Source: an uncultured Pelagibacteraceae bacterium
Lineage (GTDB): Bacteria; Pseudomonadota; Alphaproteobacteria; Pelagibacterales; Pelagibacteraceae
NCBI GenBank assembly: GCA_905618885.1
Contig: CAJQTC010000011.1
Coordinates: forward strand, 1 to 46,019
DNA: 46,019 bases
Direction: 5' to 3'
Positions within the stretch are counted from its first letter, which is position 1; every line of letters starts with the position of its first letter. Below the pieces are notes generated by a model. It did no database searches. It worked only from the letters and a program-made list of their open reading frames with translations, and was not told the DNA's origin. The position numbers and the translations under genes are program-made. Shown in pieces: positions 15,770 to 24,118 of this stretch.

Positions 15770-16552
15770 ATGAAAAAGTTAACTATTTTTTTTATAATCA
15801 CAGTTTTTTTGGCAAACACACATGCATTTCCTGCTGAGAAGAACAGAAGTCTGCTGGAAAAATTATTTAACAAAGACCTCCCAGGAGGTGAAGCCTCAAG
15901 ATCAAATAAGGAGAATAAAATTTTAGATCAAAAAACTACAGATACAAAAAATAATAAACCTTGTGAAAAAAAAGTTGGCGGAAGGAGTATTTTAGAAAAA
16001 GTATTTAATAGAGATTTATTAGGAGGAAATGCCAGAAAAAATTCTAAGAAGGAATGCCTTTCCTCAAGCAAGCAAGTAAAATTAAAAAAAAATAAAAATT
16101 TTTTTGACACAAACAGTAATCGTCAAAACCTTTCAGTTTACACGGGAACCTTCGACACAATTGATAAAGTAGGAGACGACAAGACAACCCTAATGGGAGT
16201 AGAACATAAAAATGAAAATTTATTCCGTGATACTTGGATCGGAAGGTTCTCGCCTACTACCGGAGCTTTTGTCACAAAAAAAAATTCAATTTATTTATAC
16301 ACTGGGATAGAGACAGATTATAATCTAGGCCCTATAAATATATCGCCAAGCTTTGCACCTGGATACTATGAAGCTGGGGATGGAAAAAATTTAGGTAGTG
16401 CACTTGAATTTAAATCTGAAATAAAAGTTGGAATAGATTTATTCAAAAATACCAACCTTGGTTACAGTTATAGCCACATCTCAAACAACGACTGGGGCAG
16501 TGTAAATCCAGGAACTGACAACCAAACATTAAATTTTTCTAAAAAGTTTTAA
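15770..16552 (+). CDS. PagL-like outer-membrane protein (lipid A 3-O-deacylase / acyloxyacyl hydrolase family) with duplicated N-terminal motif
   Basis: A 260-residue protein with a signal peptide (1 to about 22). The C-terminal half looks like a small beta-barrel and ends in Phe. The segment YSHISNNDWGSVNPGTDN near the end matches the PagL active-site pattern: His236 and Ser238 have the H-x-S spacing, and Asp250 stands where PagL has its catalytic Glu (His+14). PagL removes a 3-O-acyl chain from lipid A. Between signal and barrel lies an unusual region: residues 26-44 (RSLLEKLFNKDLPGGEASR) recur at 72-90 (RSILEKVFNRDLLGGNARK), separated by a charged linker. I do not know this repeat from any family. 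The gene ends 6 nt before the lldD-like gene. Confidence 0.68.
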   Translation: MKKLTIFFIITVFLANTHAFPAEKNRSLLEKLFNKDLPGGEASRSNKENKILDQKTTDTKNNKPCEKKVGGRSILEKVFNRDLLGGNARKNSKKECLSSSKQVKLKKNKNFFDTNSNRQNLSVYTGTFDTIDKVGDDKTTLMGVEHKNENLFRDTWIGRFSPTTGAFVTKKNSIYLYTGIETDYNLGPINISPSFAPGYYEAGDGKNLGSALEFKSEIKVGIDLFKNTNLGYSYSHISNNDWGSVNPGTDNQTLNFSKKF

Positions 16553-16558
16553 TTAAAA

Positions 16559-17707
16559 ATGTCTATCAAGGATTGTTATAATATTGAAGATTTTAGAAAA
16601 TTAGCAAAAAAAAATTTACCATCACCAATTTTTCATTACATTGATGGCGGTGCTGACGATGAGACGACCCTCAAAAGAAATACAGAATCGTTTTCTAAAT
16701 GTGACTTAATACCAAATATTTTAGCTAGCGTAGGTGAACCGGACCTTTCAGTTAATGTTTTTGGACAAAAAATTGATATGCCTTTGTTTCTATCACCAAC
16801 CGCAATGCAGCGATTATACCATCACGATGGAGATAAAGCGTCGGCTAGAGCAGCTGAAAAGTTTGGAACTTTTTATAGTATGTCAACAATGGCAACTTCA
16901 TCTATTGAAGAAATTTCAAATATTTCAAGAGGGCCAAAATTATTTCAACTTTATATACATAAAGACCAAGCACTCACTGATAATTTAATAGACAGATGTA
17001 AGAGCTCTGGGTTTAAGGGTTTATGTTTGACCGTTGATACAGTTGTAGCGGGAAACAGAGAAAGAGATCACAGAACAGGTTTCACAACCCCTCCAAAACT
17101 TACTTTAGAAAGTCTAATGAGTTTTGCTGCTCATCCAACGTGGACTATGAACTATCTAACTCATGGAAAATTTGAATTAGCAAACGTCGCCCATTTTACC
17201 AAAAAAGGCTCAAGTATAGCAAAGGGTGTAATGGAATATATTAACGAGCAATACGATCCAGCGATGAGCTGGAAAGATGCAGAGTACTGCGTCAAGCGGT
17301 GGAAGGGTCCATTTGCTTTGAAAGGATTAATGTCAGTTGAAGACGCAAAGAAGGCAGTTGATATTGGTGCTTCCGCAATAATGCTTTCAAACCATGGCGG
17401 CAGACAATTAGATGGTTCGCGGTCACCTTTTGATCAACTACCTGCAATTGTTGATGCTGTTGGAGGAAAAATTGAAATTATTGTAGATGGCGGAATTAGA
17501 AGAGGCACACATGTTTTAAAAGCCTTAGCTATGGGCGCAACAGCATGCAGTTTCGGAAAAGGTTTCTTGTTTGCTTTAAGTGCCGGAGGTCAGAAGGGAG
17601 TAGAAATGGTTCTACAAAGAATGAGAGATGAGATTAGAAGAGACATGATTTTAATGGGGTGTAAAAGTATAAAAGATTTAAACCCAAGTAAAATTATTTA
17701 TAGATAA
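16559..17707 (+). CDS. FMN-dependent alpha-hydroxyacid dehydrogenase (L-lactate dehydrogenase LldD-like)
   Basis: An FMN TIM-barrel enzyme that oxidises an L-2-hydroxyacid (lactate, glycolate or a relative) to the 2-oxoacid. The 382-residue protein begins NIEDFRKLAKKNLPSPIFHYIDGGADDE, typical of LldD, has PLFLSPTAMQR, the LTVDTVVAGNRERDHRTGF segment, the catalytic histidine His279 in SNHGGRQLDGS, and the FMN-phosphate site VDGGIRRGTHVLKALAMGA. It shares the region with glcDEF and an NAD-type 2-hydroxyacid dehydrogenase. Substrate choice within the family cannot be read from the sequence; electrons probably go to a quinone or cytochrome. Confidence 0.9.
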   Translation: MSIKDCYNIEDFRKLAKKNLPSPIFHYIDGGADDETTLKRNTESFSKCDLIPNILASVGEPDLSVNVFGQKIDMPLFLSPTAMQRLYHHDGDKASARAAEKFGTFYSMSTMATSSIEEISNISRGPKLFQLYIHKDQALTDNLIDRCKSSGFKGLCLTVDTVVAGNRERDHRTGFTTPPKLTLESLMSFAAHPTWTMNYLTHGKFELANVAHFTKKGSSIAKGVMEYINEQYDPAMSWKDAEYCVKRWKGPFALKGLMSVEDAKKAVDIGASAIMLSNHGGRQLDGSRSPFDQLPAIVDAVGGKIEIIVDGGIRRGTHVLKALAMGATACSFGKGFLFALSAGGQKGVEMVLQRMRDEIRRDMILMGCKSIKDLNPSKIIYR

Positions 17708-17786
17708 GAAATTGTGTCAAAGTTTACTATATTAAAGAAAGTAAAATGCACTAATATTAATTAAAAAAAATTTAAATAGATTAAAT

Positions 17787-18950
17787 ATGAAATTAGCTAA
17801 AAATTTAGAAAGATTAGGTACAGAATCTGCTTTTAGTATAATGGCTGAAGCAAAAAAACTTGAAGCCCAAGGAAAAGAAATAATTCATCTTGGGGTGGGC
17901 CAACCTGATTTTAAGACTCCACAACACGTTGTAGATGCAGCCAAAAAAGCTTTAGATGATGGGCATCATGGATATGTTTTATCCAATGGTATTTTAGAGT
18001 GTAGGCAGGCAGTAACAAGAAAAATTAAAAAACTTTATAATAAAGATGTCGATCCAGAGAGAATTTTAATAATGCCGGGTGGAAAACCTACCATGTTTTA
18101 TGCAATTTCAATATTTGGTGAAGAAGGAGCTGAAATAATTCATCCTACACCTGGGTTTCCAATCTATGAGTCTATGATTAACTATACAGGCTCAAAAGCA
18201 ATACCTTATGATTTGACACAAGATAAAGATTTAAAATTTGATCCGGAAAAAATTTTATCTTTGATCACAGATAAAACTAGATTATTAATATTAATCAACC
18301 CTAATAACCCAACAGGAAGTTTTGTTGAAAAACCAGCGATAGATTTTTTAGCAGAGGGTCTCAAGAAATATCCACATGTTGCAATTTTAAGTGATGAAAT
18401 CTATAGCCGTCAAATTTATGACAATAAGGAAATGCCAACATTTTTTAATTATCCCGATCTACAAGACAGATTAATTGTTTTAGACGGATGGAGTAAAGCC
18501 TACGCTATGACTGGCTGGAGAATGGGTTGGAGTGTTTGGCCAGAAAAATTAATTCCACACGTAAATAAATTAATAATTAATAGTGTATCCTGTGTTAATG
18601 CACCTTCTCAGTTTGCTGGCATAGCTGCTTTGGATGGTTCGGATCAACCTATTCACGATATGATGAAGGAATTTGATAAGAGGCGTAAATTTATTCACGC
18701 AGGACTAAATAATCTACCAGGTGTTGAATGTAGTATGCCAGGGGGAGCTTTCTATGCTTTTCCTAAAGTAATAGGCACAGGAATGAATGGCTCTGAATTT
18801 TCTAAAAAATGCATGTATGAAGCTGGAGTAGCAATTGTACCAGGAACTGCCTTTGGTAAAACATCAATTAACTATGTAAGATTTAGTTTTGCAGCGTCGA
18901 TGGAAAATATTGAAAATGCTCTTGAAAAGATCAAAAAAATGCTTGAATAA
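17787..18950 (+). CDS. PLP-dependent class I/II aminotransferase (aspartate aminotransferase-like)
   Basis: A fold-type I aminotransferase of 387 aa. It shows the N-terminal GVGQPDFKTPQHV motif, INPNNPTGSF, the SDEIYSRQIYD segment, the PLP-binding Lys237 in DGWSKAYAMTGWRMGW, and the C-terminal substrate-binding Arg in YVRFSFA. This is the AspC/AlaA type. By position, between the two hydroxyacid-oxidising systems, it might aminate the glyoxylate or pyruvate they form, but that is inference. It has its own 79-bp upstream gap. Confidence 0.9.
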   Translation: MKLAKNLERLGTESAFSIMAEAKKLEAQGKEIIHLGVGQPDFKTPQHVVDAAKKALDDGHHGYVLSNGILECRQAVTRKIKKLYNKDVDPERILIMPGGKPTMFYAISIFGEEGAEIIHPTPGFPIYESMINYTGSKAIPYDLTQDKDLKFDPEKILSLITDKTRLLILINPNNPTGSFVEKPAIDFLAEGLKKYPHVAILSDEIYSRQIYDNKEMPTFFNYPDLQDRLIVLDGWSKAYAMTGWRMGWSVWPEKLIPHVNKLIINSVSCVNAPSQFAGIAALDGSDQPIHDMMKEFDKRRKFIHAGLNNLPGVECSMPGGAFYAFPKVIGTGMNGSEFSKKCMYEAGVAIVPGTAFGKTSINYVRFSFAASMENIENALEKIKKMLE

Positions 18951-18963
18951 GTAGTATTGTTTT

Positions 18964-18992
18964 TTGACCTAACGCTTTAAAAATTATAGAAT
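18964..18992 (+). promoter_or_regulatory. Strong candidate promoter of glcDEF
   Basis: TTGACC at 18964-18969, exactly 17 bp, then TAGAAT at 18987-18992: five of six consensus bases in each box. The glcD ATG is at 18999, six bases after the -10 box, so the mRNA would start at or beside the AUG. No SD sequence is present. Confidence 0.6.
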
Positions 18993-18998
18993 TATTAA

Positions 18999-20495
18999 AT
19001 GACAAATCTTCAAATGCCTAAAGTCGATAAATCAATTTTGTCTAGCAAAGATAAGATTACCTCAGACTTGAATCAAATTTTGAAAAGTGAGAACATTCTT
19101 TCACATGAGGATGAAATTAGACCGTACGAGACTGATGCTCTTGCAGCGTATAAACAAAAACCACTTTTAGTCGTCTTACCAGAAACAGTTAAACAGGTGA
19201 GTGAAATTCTTATGTACTGTAACGAGAATAAAATTAAGGTTGTGCCAAGAGGGGCTGGCACCGGCTTATCAGGAGGAGCTCTTCCTTTGGCAGATTGTGT
19301 TTTATTAGGTATGGGAAAATTTAATAAAATATTAGAAATAGATTATCAAAATAAATGTGTGGTCCTACAACCGTGTGTTACTAATTTAGCAATTACAAAT
19401 GCTGTACAGGATAAAAAATTTTATTATGCTCCAGATCCATCAAGTCAAATAGCATGTTCAATTGGTGGAAATGTTGCTGAAAATTCTGGTGGTGTGCATT
19501 CTTTAAAATATGGAGCAACTACAAACAATTTATTAGGCATTCAAGTTGTTTTAATGGATGGAACTATAGCAAGATTTGGAGGAAAAACTTTAGATTCCGA
19601 AGGCTATGATTTACTTGGATTGATGACAGGATCCGAGGGATTACTTGGAGTAATTACTGAGGTAACAGTTAAAATTTTAAAAAAACCGGAAGTAGCAAAG
19701 GCAGCTCTTATAGGTTTCTCAAGTATAGAAGATGCTGGACAGTGTGTGTCAGAAATAATTGCAAAAGGAATAATACCTGCAGGTATGGAAATTATGGACA
19801 AAGCCTTAACTAAAGCAACAAATGACTATTCAAAAGCAGGTTATCCTGTTGACGCAGAAGCTATGATGATTGTTGAACTCGATGGTACAGAGACTGAGGT
19901 TTCAGAACTCATTAAAAGAGTTGAAGACATTGCTAAAAAAAATAAATGCTCAAGTATAAAAATTAATAAATCAGAAGAAGAAAGACTAAAGTTTTGGGCC
20001 GGTAGAAAAGCTGCCTTCCCTGCTTGTGGAGATTTAGCTCCAGACTATATGTGTATGGATGGATCAATACCAAGAGGAAAACTTGCGGAAGTTTTAAAAG
20101 AAATTCAAAGACTTTCAAAAAAATATGAACTACCGGTAGCAAATGCATTTCATGCTGGTGATGGAAATCTTCATCCATTAATTATGTTTAACGCTAACGA
20201 CCCAGAACAACTAAGAAAAACTGAAGAGTTTGGCTCGGAAATATTAAAGTATTGCGTTAAAGTCGGAGGAGCACTAACGGGTGAACATGGGGTAGGTATA
20301 GAAAAAAGAGAATTAATGTGCGAAGCTTTTAACAATACAGATATTAAGCAACAAATTGACATTAAAGTAGCACTCGACCCAAATTCATTACTTAACCCTG
20401 GTAAGGTTTATCCTATACTAAGAAAATGCGCAGAAGAAGGAAGGGTTCATGTCCATGGAGGAAAAACAAAATTCCCAGACATTCCAAGATTTTAG
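18999..20495 (+). CDS. glcD: Glycolate oxidase subunit GlcD (FAD-linked)
   Basis: The flavoprotein subunit of membrane-associated glycolate dehydrogenase, which oxidises glycolate to glyoxylate. The 498-aa protein contains the FAD-binding PCMH segment VPRGAGTGLSGGALPLADC, PDPSSQIACSIGGNVAENSGG, and the C-terminal motifs NAFHAGDGNLHPLIMF and GGALTGEHGVGIEKR, all characteristic of GlcD. Glycolate from phytoplankton is a known SAR11 carbon source. It is the first gene of glcD-glcE-glcF and a candidate promoter abuts its start codon. Its last 47 nt overlap glcE. Confidence 0.96.
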   Translation: MTNLQMPKVDKSILSSKDKITSDLNQILKSENILSHEDEIRPYETDALAAYKQKPLLVVLPETVKQVSEILMYCNENKIKVVPRGAGTGLSGGALPLADCVLLGMGKFNKILEIDYQNKCVVLQPCVTNLAITNAVQDKKFYYAPDPSSQIACSIGGNVAENSGGVHSLKYGATTNNLLGIQVVLMDGTIARFGGKTLDSEGYDLLGLMTGSEGLLGVITEVTVKILKKPEVAKAALIGFSSIEDAGQCVSEIIAKGIIPAGMEIMDKALTKATNDYSKAGYPVDAEAMMIVELDGTETEVSELIKRVEDIAKKNKCSSIKINKSEEERLKFWAGRKAAFPACGDLAPDYMCMDGSIPRGKLAEVLKEIQRLSKKYELPVANAFHAGDGNLHPLIMFNANDPEQLRKTEEFGSEILKYCVKVGGALTGEHGVGIEKRELMCEAFNNTDIKQQIDIKVALDPNSLLNPGKVYPILRKCAEEGRVHVHGGKTKFPDIPRF

Positions 20496-21708
20496 CTCAT
20501 CAGTTCTAAAACCTAACAAAGAAAAAAATATAGCTGAAATTATAAAGCACTGTTATAAAAAAAATATTCCACTAGAAATTTGCGGTTCAGGATCAAAAAA
20601 AAATATTGGAAGAAATTTTCAATCTCAAAAAACATTAGATCTCACTAATTATTCAGGCATTATCAAGTATGAACCGGAAGAACTGTATATAAAAGTAAAG
20701 TCAGGTACTCCAATTAAAGAAATTAAGGAGACACTTGAAAAAAATAATCAACACTTAGCTTTTGAGCCCACAGATTTTGGCCCCTTGTTCGAAGGGCAAA
20801 CTAATGAAGGTACAATAGGAGGTGTACTCTCATGTAATTTTTCCGGGCCCAGAAGATTTAAAGTTGGAAGTGCTAGAGATCATATTTTAGGATTCAAAGG
20901 AGTAAATGGAAAAGGCGAAATTATTAAATCTGGAGGAACAGTAGTTAAAAATGTAACTGGATATGATTTAAGCAAAGTCATTACTGGGTCATTTGGAACT
21001 TTAAGCGTGTTTACTGAAATCTCAATTAAAGTTTTACCTAAACCTGACTTAACTAAAACTCTAGTTATAAGTAATCCTCATTTAAAAAAAGGATTAGAAC
21101 ATCTTAGCGTTGCATTATCTTCATCATGTGACCCGTCAGGGGCTGCATTTTATCCAGAATTTTTTCAAGACCAGTTTACATTTAACGATTTAACAACAAG
21201 AGGGTCAATTACAGCGATAAGAATAGAGGGATCAAAATTATCTATTGATGAAAGAATTAAACAATTGATTAATGAGCTTGATGTAGACAAGAAAGAAATA
21301 TCAATCTTAGATCCTGAACAGTCTAATATTTTCTGGGAAAAAACGAGATCTTTAAATGTCTTTTCAAATTTAAAAGACAATTTACTCAGAATAATTGTGC
21401 CTGGAAGCGAAGCATTTGATTTAATCAACAAACTGAAAATTTATAACATAAAGTATTTTATTGATTGGGGAGGAAATCTAGTTTGGCTACAACTAGATCA
21501 ATTAAATTCAAGCATCTTAAAAGCGATTAAAACTATAGTAAAAAATTTAGGTGGTTATTTAACGGTTATTAAGGTCGATGAAAGTTTAAAAGCATCAATT
21601 GATATTTTTACAATTGACGATGTTAAATATAAGATATCAGAAAAAATTAAGAAAAGTTTTGATCCTAAGAGAATTTTAAATCCAGGTAAAATGTATACAG
21701 GAATATAA
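20449..21708 (+). CDS. glcE: Glycolate oxidase subunit GlcE (FAD-binding)
   Basis: The second FAD-binding subunit of glycolate oxidase. The 419-aa protein has a shortened PCMH-type domain: LEICGSGSKKNIGR, LAFEPTDFGPLFEGQTNEGTIGGV, and GGTVVKNVTGYDLSKVITGSFGTL, plus the C-terminal FDPKRILNPGKMY. It starts inside glcD; a purine-rich SD (AGAAGGAAGGG) lies just before the ATG at 20449, supporting this start. A second in-frame ATG at 20455 is nearly as good. Its stop overlaps the glcF start by one base. Confidence 0.95.
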   Translation: MSMEEKQNSQTFQDFSSSVLKPNKEKNIAEIIKHCYKKNIPLEICGSGSKKNIGRNFQSQKTLDLTNYSGIIKYEPEELYIKVKSGTPIKEIKETLEKNNQHLAFEPTDFGPLFEGQTNEGTIGGVLSCNFSGPRRFKVGSARDHILGFKGVNGKGEIIKSGGTVVKNVTGYDLSKVITGSFGTLSVFTEISIKVLPKPDLTKTLVISNPHLKKGLEHLSVALSSSCDPSGAAFYPEFFQDQFTFNDLTTRGSITAIRIEGSKLSIDERIKQLINELDVDKKEISILDPEQSNIFWEKTRSLNVFSNLKDNLLRIIVPGSEAFDLINKLKIYNIKYFIDWGGNLVWLQLDQLNSSILKAIKTIVKNLGGYLTVIKVDESLKASIDIFTIDDVKYKISEKIKKSFDPKRILNPGKMYTGI

Positions 21709-23003
21709 TGCAAACAACCTTCTCTACAGAACAACTAAAAAATAAAAACAACAAATCAACAGAAGAAATAGTTCGTAAGTGTGTCCACTGTGGGATGTGT
21801 AATGCTACGTGTCCAACCTATCAAATTCTGGGAGATGAATTAGACGGACCAAGAGGAAGAATTTATTTAATTAAAGACATGCTTGAAAACAATAAACCGG
21901 GTAATGAAAAAATAGCTAAGCATCTGGATAGATGTCTATCGTGCTATGGGTGTATGACGACTTGTCCATCTGGAGTTAATTATATGCATTTAATTGATCA
22001 CGGCAGAAATCATTTGGAAAAAACATTTAAGAGACCAATAATTCAGAGAATTTTTAGAAGTTTTTTATCATTAACCCTGCCTAACCCAAAGGTATTTAAA
22101 ACCTTAAGTATACTAATTAATATTGTGAGACCTTTAAGTTTTATTTTTCCAGAGTTTATTAAAAACTCTATGAAATTAATGCCAGCTAAACTTCCAAAAA
22201 AAACTTTAAAAACACAAAAAATCTATTCTGTTACGAAAAAAAAACCAGTAGCTAGAGTTGCTTTACTTACGGGCTGTGTGCAGCGAGTAGTCTCTCCTGA
22301 AATAAATGAATCGACAATTCGTTTGCTTAACAGACATCATGTTGAAGTTATTGTGTTACCTGAGATAAATTGTTGTGGGTCATTAGATCACCATATGGGC
22401 AAAGAAAAAGCAGCTCATGAATTATTTAAAAAAAATATTAATCTTTGGTATGAAGAATATTTAAATAGTGGATTAACAGCAATTATTAGTAATACATCTG
22501 GCTGTGGCACTACATTAAAAGATTATGGATTTATTTTTAGAGACGATAAAGAGATGAAAAAAAAAGCAAAAAAAATTTCAGAATTAACTAAAGACATCAG
22601 CGAATTTTTAGATAACGATATTAAACTCAATTTTAAAAAAAATGAAAAGACTTACAAAATAGCTTACCATTCACCTTGTTCAATGCAGCATGGTCAAAAT
22701 GTTCACCAACAACCTATAAACTTAATTGAAAAGACGGGTAACGAAGTACTAAATATTCCAGAAGGTCACCTCTGCTGTGGATCTGCTGGAACTTATAATA
22801 TTCTTCAACAAAAGATTGCCAAGACATTATTAAAAAATAAAGTTAAAAATATTGAAAAAGTTGAGCCAGATTTTATTTCAACAGGAAACATTGGTTGCAT
22901 GAGTCAAATCTCTAGTGGTACAAATATACCTATTGTTCATACAGTTGAAATTATAGATTGGCTTACAGGCGGGCCGAAGCCCAACAAGTTAAAAAGTTTA
23001 TGA
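21708..23003 (+). CDS. glcF: Glycolate oxidase iron-sulfur subunit GlcF
   Basis: Carries electrons from GlcD/GlcE to the membrane quinone pool. The 431-aa protein has two ferredoxin-type 4Fe-4S motifs near the N terminus (CVHCGMCNATCPTYQ and CLSCYGCMTTCPSGV) and two CCG domains: LPEINCCGSLDHHMG and, nearer the end, EGHLCCGSAGTYN. All cluster cysteines are present and the length is normal. The start overlaps the glcE stop by one base, and its stop overlaps the start of the next gene (ATGA). Confidence 0.96.
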   Translation: MQTTFSTEQLKNKNNKSTEEIVRKCVHCGMCNATCPTYQILGDELDGPRGRIYLIKDMLENNKPGNEKIAKHLDRCLSCYGCMTTCPSGVNYMHLIDHGRNHLEKTFKRPIIQRIFRSFLSLTLPNPKVFKTLSILINIVRPLSFIFPEFIKNSMKLMPAKLPKKTLKTQKIYSVTKKKPVARVALLTGCVQRVVSPEINESTIRLLNRHHVEVIVLPEINCCGSLDHHMGKEKAAHELFKKNINLWYEEYLNSGLTAIISNTSGCGTTLKDYGFIFRDDKEMKKKAKKISELTKDISEFLDNDIKLNFKKNEKTYKIAYHSPCSMQHGQNVHQQPINLIEKTGNEVLNIPEGHLCCGSAGTYNILQQKIAKTLLKNKVKNIEKVEPDFISTGNIGCMSQISSGTNIPIVHTVEIIDWLTGGPKPNKLKSL

Positions 23004-23956
23004 AGAAAAAAATATTAATTACAAGAAAACTTCTAATAGAAAATGAAGAAAAGTTAAAAAAACTTTTTGACGTTAAATTAAACATTAAAGATGAATTATA
23101 TACATCAGATAAAATTATAGAATTATCAAAAGATTGTGATGGAATTTTAAGTGCTATTACAGATCAATTTAATAAGGACTTAATAGAAAAACTATCACCT
23201 TCAATTAAAATAATTGCAAATTTTGCAGTAGGCTTTGGTAATATTGATGTTAATGCTGCAGCAAAAAAAAATATTGTTGTTACAAACACACCTGAAGTCT
23301 TAGACGACTCTACTGCTGATATTTCAATATTGTTGCTTTTAGGAGCGTCTAGAAAAGTTTTAGAAGCAAGAAGAGCTGCAGAACTCCAAAACTGGAAGTG
23401 GTCTGCAGATTTTATGTTAGGTAAACAAATGTCAAATAAAAGATTAGGCATATTAGGCATGGGTAGAATAGGTAGAGCTGTTGCTAAAAGAGCCAGAGGA
23501 TTTAATATGGAAATTCATTATCACAATAGAAGTCAACTTTCTAAAGATCTTGAGGAAGGAGCTATTTACCATAAAACAGTTAAAGATTTATTTAATTGTA
23601 GTGATTTTTTATCTATTAATTGTCCAGCAACAAAAGAAACAAATAAAATAATTAACAAAGAAACAATAACGTTTCTTCCAGACAATGTCGTTATAGGGAA
23701 CGCTGCTAGAGGTGATGTTGTAGACGATGAGGCAATGATCGAAGCGCTTAAATCAGAAAAAGTTTTTGCTTTTGGTTTAGATGTCTACAATGGAGAACCT
23801 AAGATTCATCCTGAATATTTAAAACTAAATAATATTTTTTTATTACCTCATTTAGGTAGTGCAACTAAAAGAACCCGTTGGGACATGGCATATCGAGCCA
23901 CTCAAAATTTAGAAGATTTTTTTAGCATAGGTATGGCAAAAGACAAAGTAAATTAA
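23000..23956 (+). CDS. D-isomer-specific 2-hydroxyacid dehydrogenase (glyoxylate/hydroxypyruvate reductase-like)
   Basis: An NAD(P)H-dependent enzyme of 318 aa that probably reduces glyoxylate or hydroxypyruvate to the 2-hydroxyacid. It has the Rossmann motif GILGMGRIGRAVAKRARGF and the catalytic trio: Arg in NAARGDVVDD, Glu in YNGEPKIHP and His in LPHLGSAT. I place the start at 23000, giving the ATGA overlap with glcF and the family start MKKKILITRKL; an upstream in-frame ATG at 22958 would add 14 unrelated residues from within glcF. It may run against glycolate oxidase, recycling glyoxylate, or serve another substrate. Confidence 0.9.
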   Translation: MKKKILITRKLLIENEEKLKKLFDVKLNIKDELYTSDKIIELSKDCDGILSAITDQFNKDLIEKLSPSIKIIANFAVGFGNIDVNAAAKKNIVVTNTPEVLDDSTADISILLLLGASRKVLEARRAAELQNWKWSADFMLGKQMSNKRLGILGMGRIGRAVAKRARGFNMEIHYHNRSQLSKDLEEGAIYHKTVKDLFNCSDFLSINCPATKETNKIINKETITFLPDNVVIGNAARGDVVDDEAMIEALKSEKVFAFGLDVYNGEPKIHPEYLKLNNIFLLPHLGSATKRTRWDMAYRATQNLEDFFSIGMAKDKVN

Positions 23957-23979
23957 TACAACTTGTAAATGTATTAATT
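23951..23979. promoter_or_regulatory. 10-bp palindrome over the -35 position of the dctP promoter
   Basis: AATTAATACA (23951-23960) and TGTATTAATT (23970-23979) are perfect inverted repeats around a 9-base centre. The left arm covers the stop codon of the preceding gene. The centre lies about 39 bases upstream of the transcription start predicted from the TATAAT at 23992, a usual place for an activator or repressor. No T-tract follows, so it is not a terminator. It could be a chance AT-rich repeat. Confidence 0.5.
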
Positions 23980-23991
23980 AAAATACCCAAA

Positions 23992-23997
23992 TATAAT
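23992..23997 (+). promoter_or_regulatory. Consensus -10 box (TATAAT) of the TRAP transporter operon
   Basis: A perfect TATAAT. The 17-bp-spaced -35 position (23969-23974) reads ATGTAT, a poor match, and lies within the palindrome at 23951-23979. This suggests an activator-dependent promoter with a start near 24004 and a leader of about 115 nt. Confidence 0.5.
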
Positions 23998-24014
23998 CTT
24001 AATATTTAAACCGT

Positions 24015-24060
24015 CTTTTAGGGGGTATACAAAATTTAATTTATAGAGACTCCCTTTAAG
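24015..24060 (+). promoter_or_regulatory. Leader hairpin upstream of dctP
   Basis: CTTTTAGGGGGT (24015-24026) can pair with ACTCCCTTTAAG (24049-24060), giving ten pairs (one G-U) and two U-U mismatches around a 22-base loop. The G-rich tract stands out in an AT-rich gap. It lies near the predicted 5' end of the dctP mRNA, well before the strong SD (GGAG about 10 nt before the ATG). Could be a regulatory leader or an mRNA stabiliser. Confidence 0.45.
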
Positions 24061-24118
24061 TTTTGTGCTTAAATTATTTAACTTAAACATATGTTAACAA
24101 AAAAAAAGGAGACAAAAT

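Noticed and set aside
22958-22999. Upstream ATG of the 2-hydroxyacid dehydrogenase
   Set aside because: It would add 14 residues encoded inside glcF; the ATGA overlap at 23000 gives the family N terminus.
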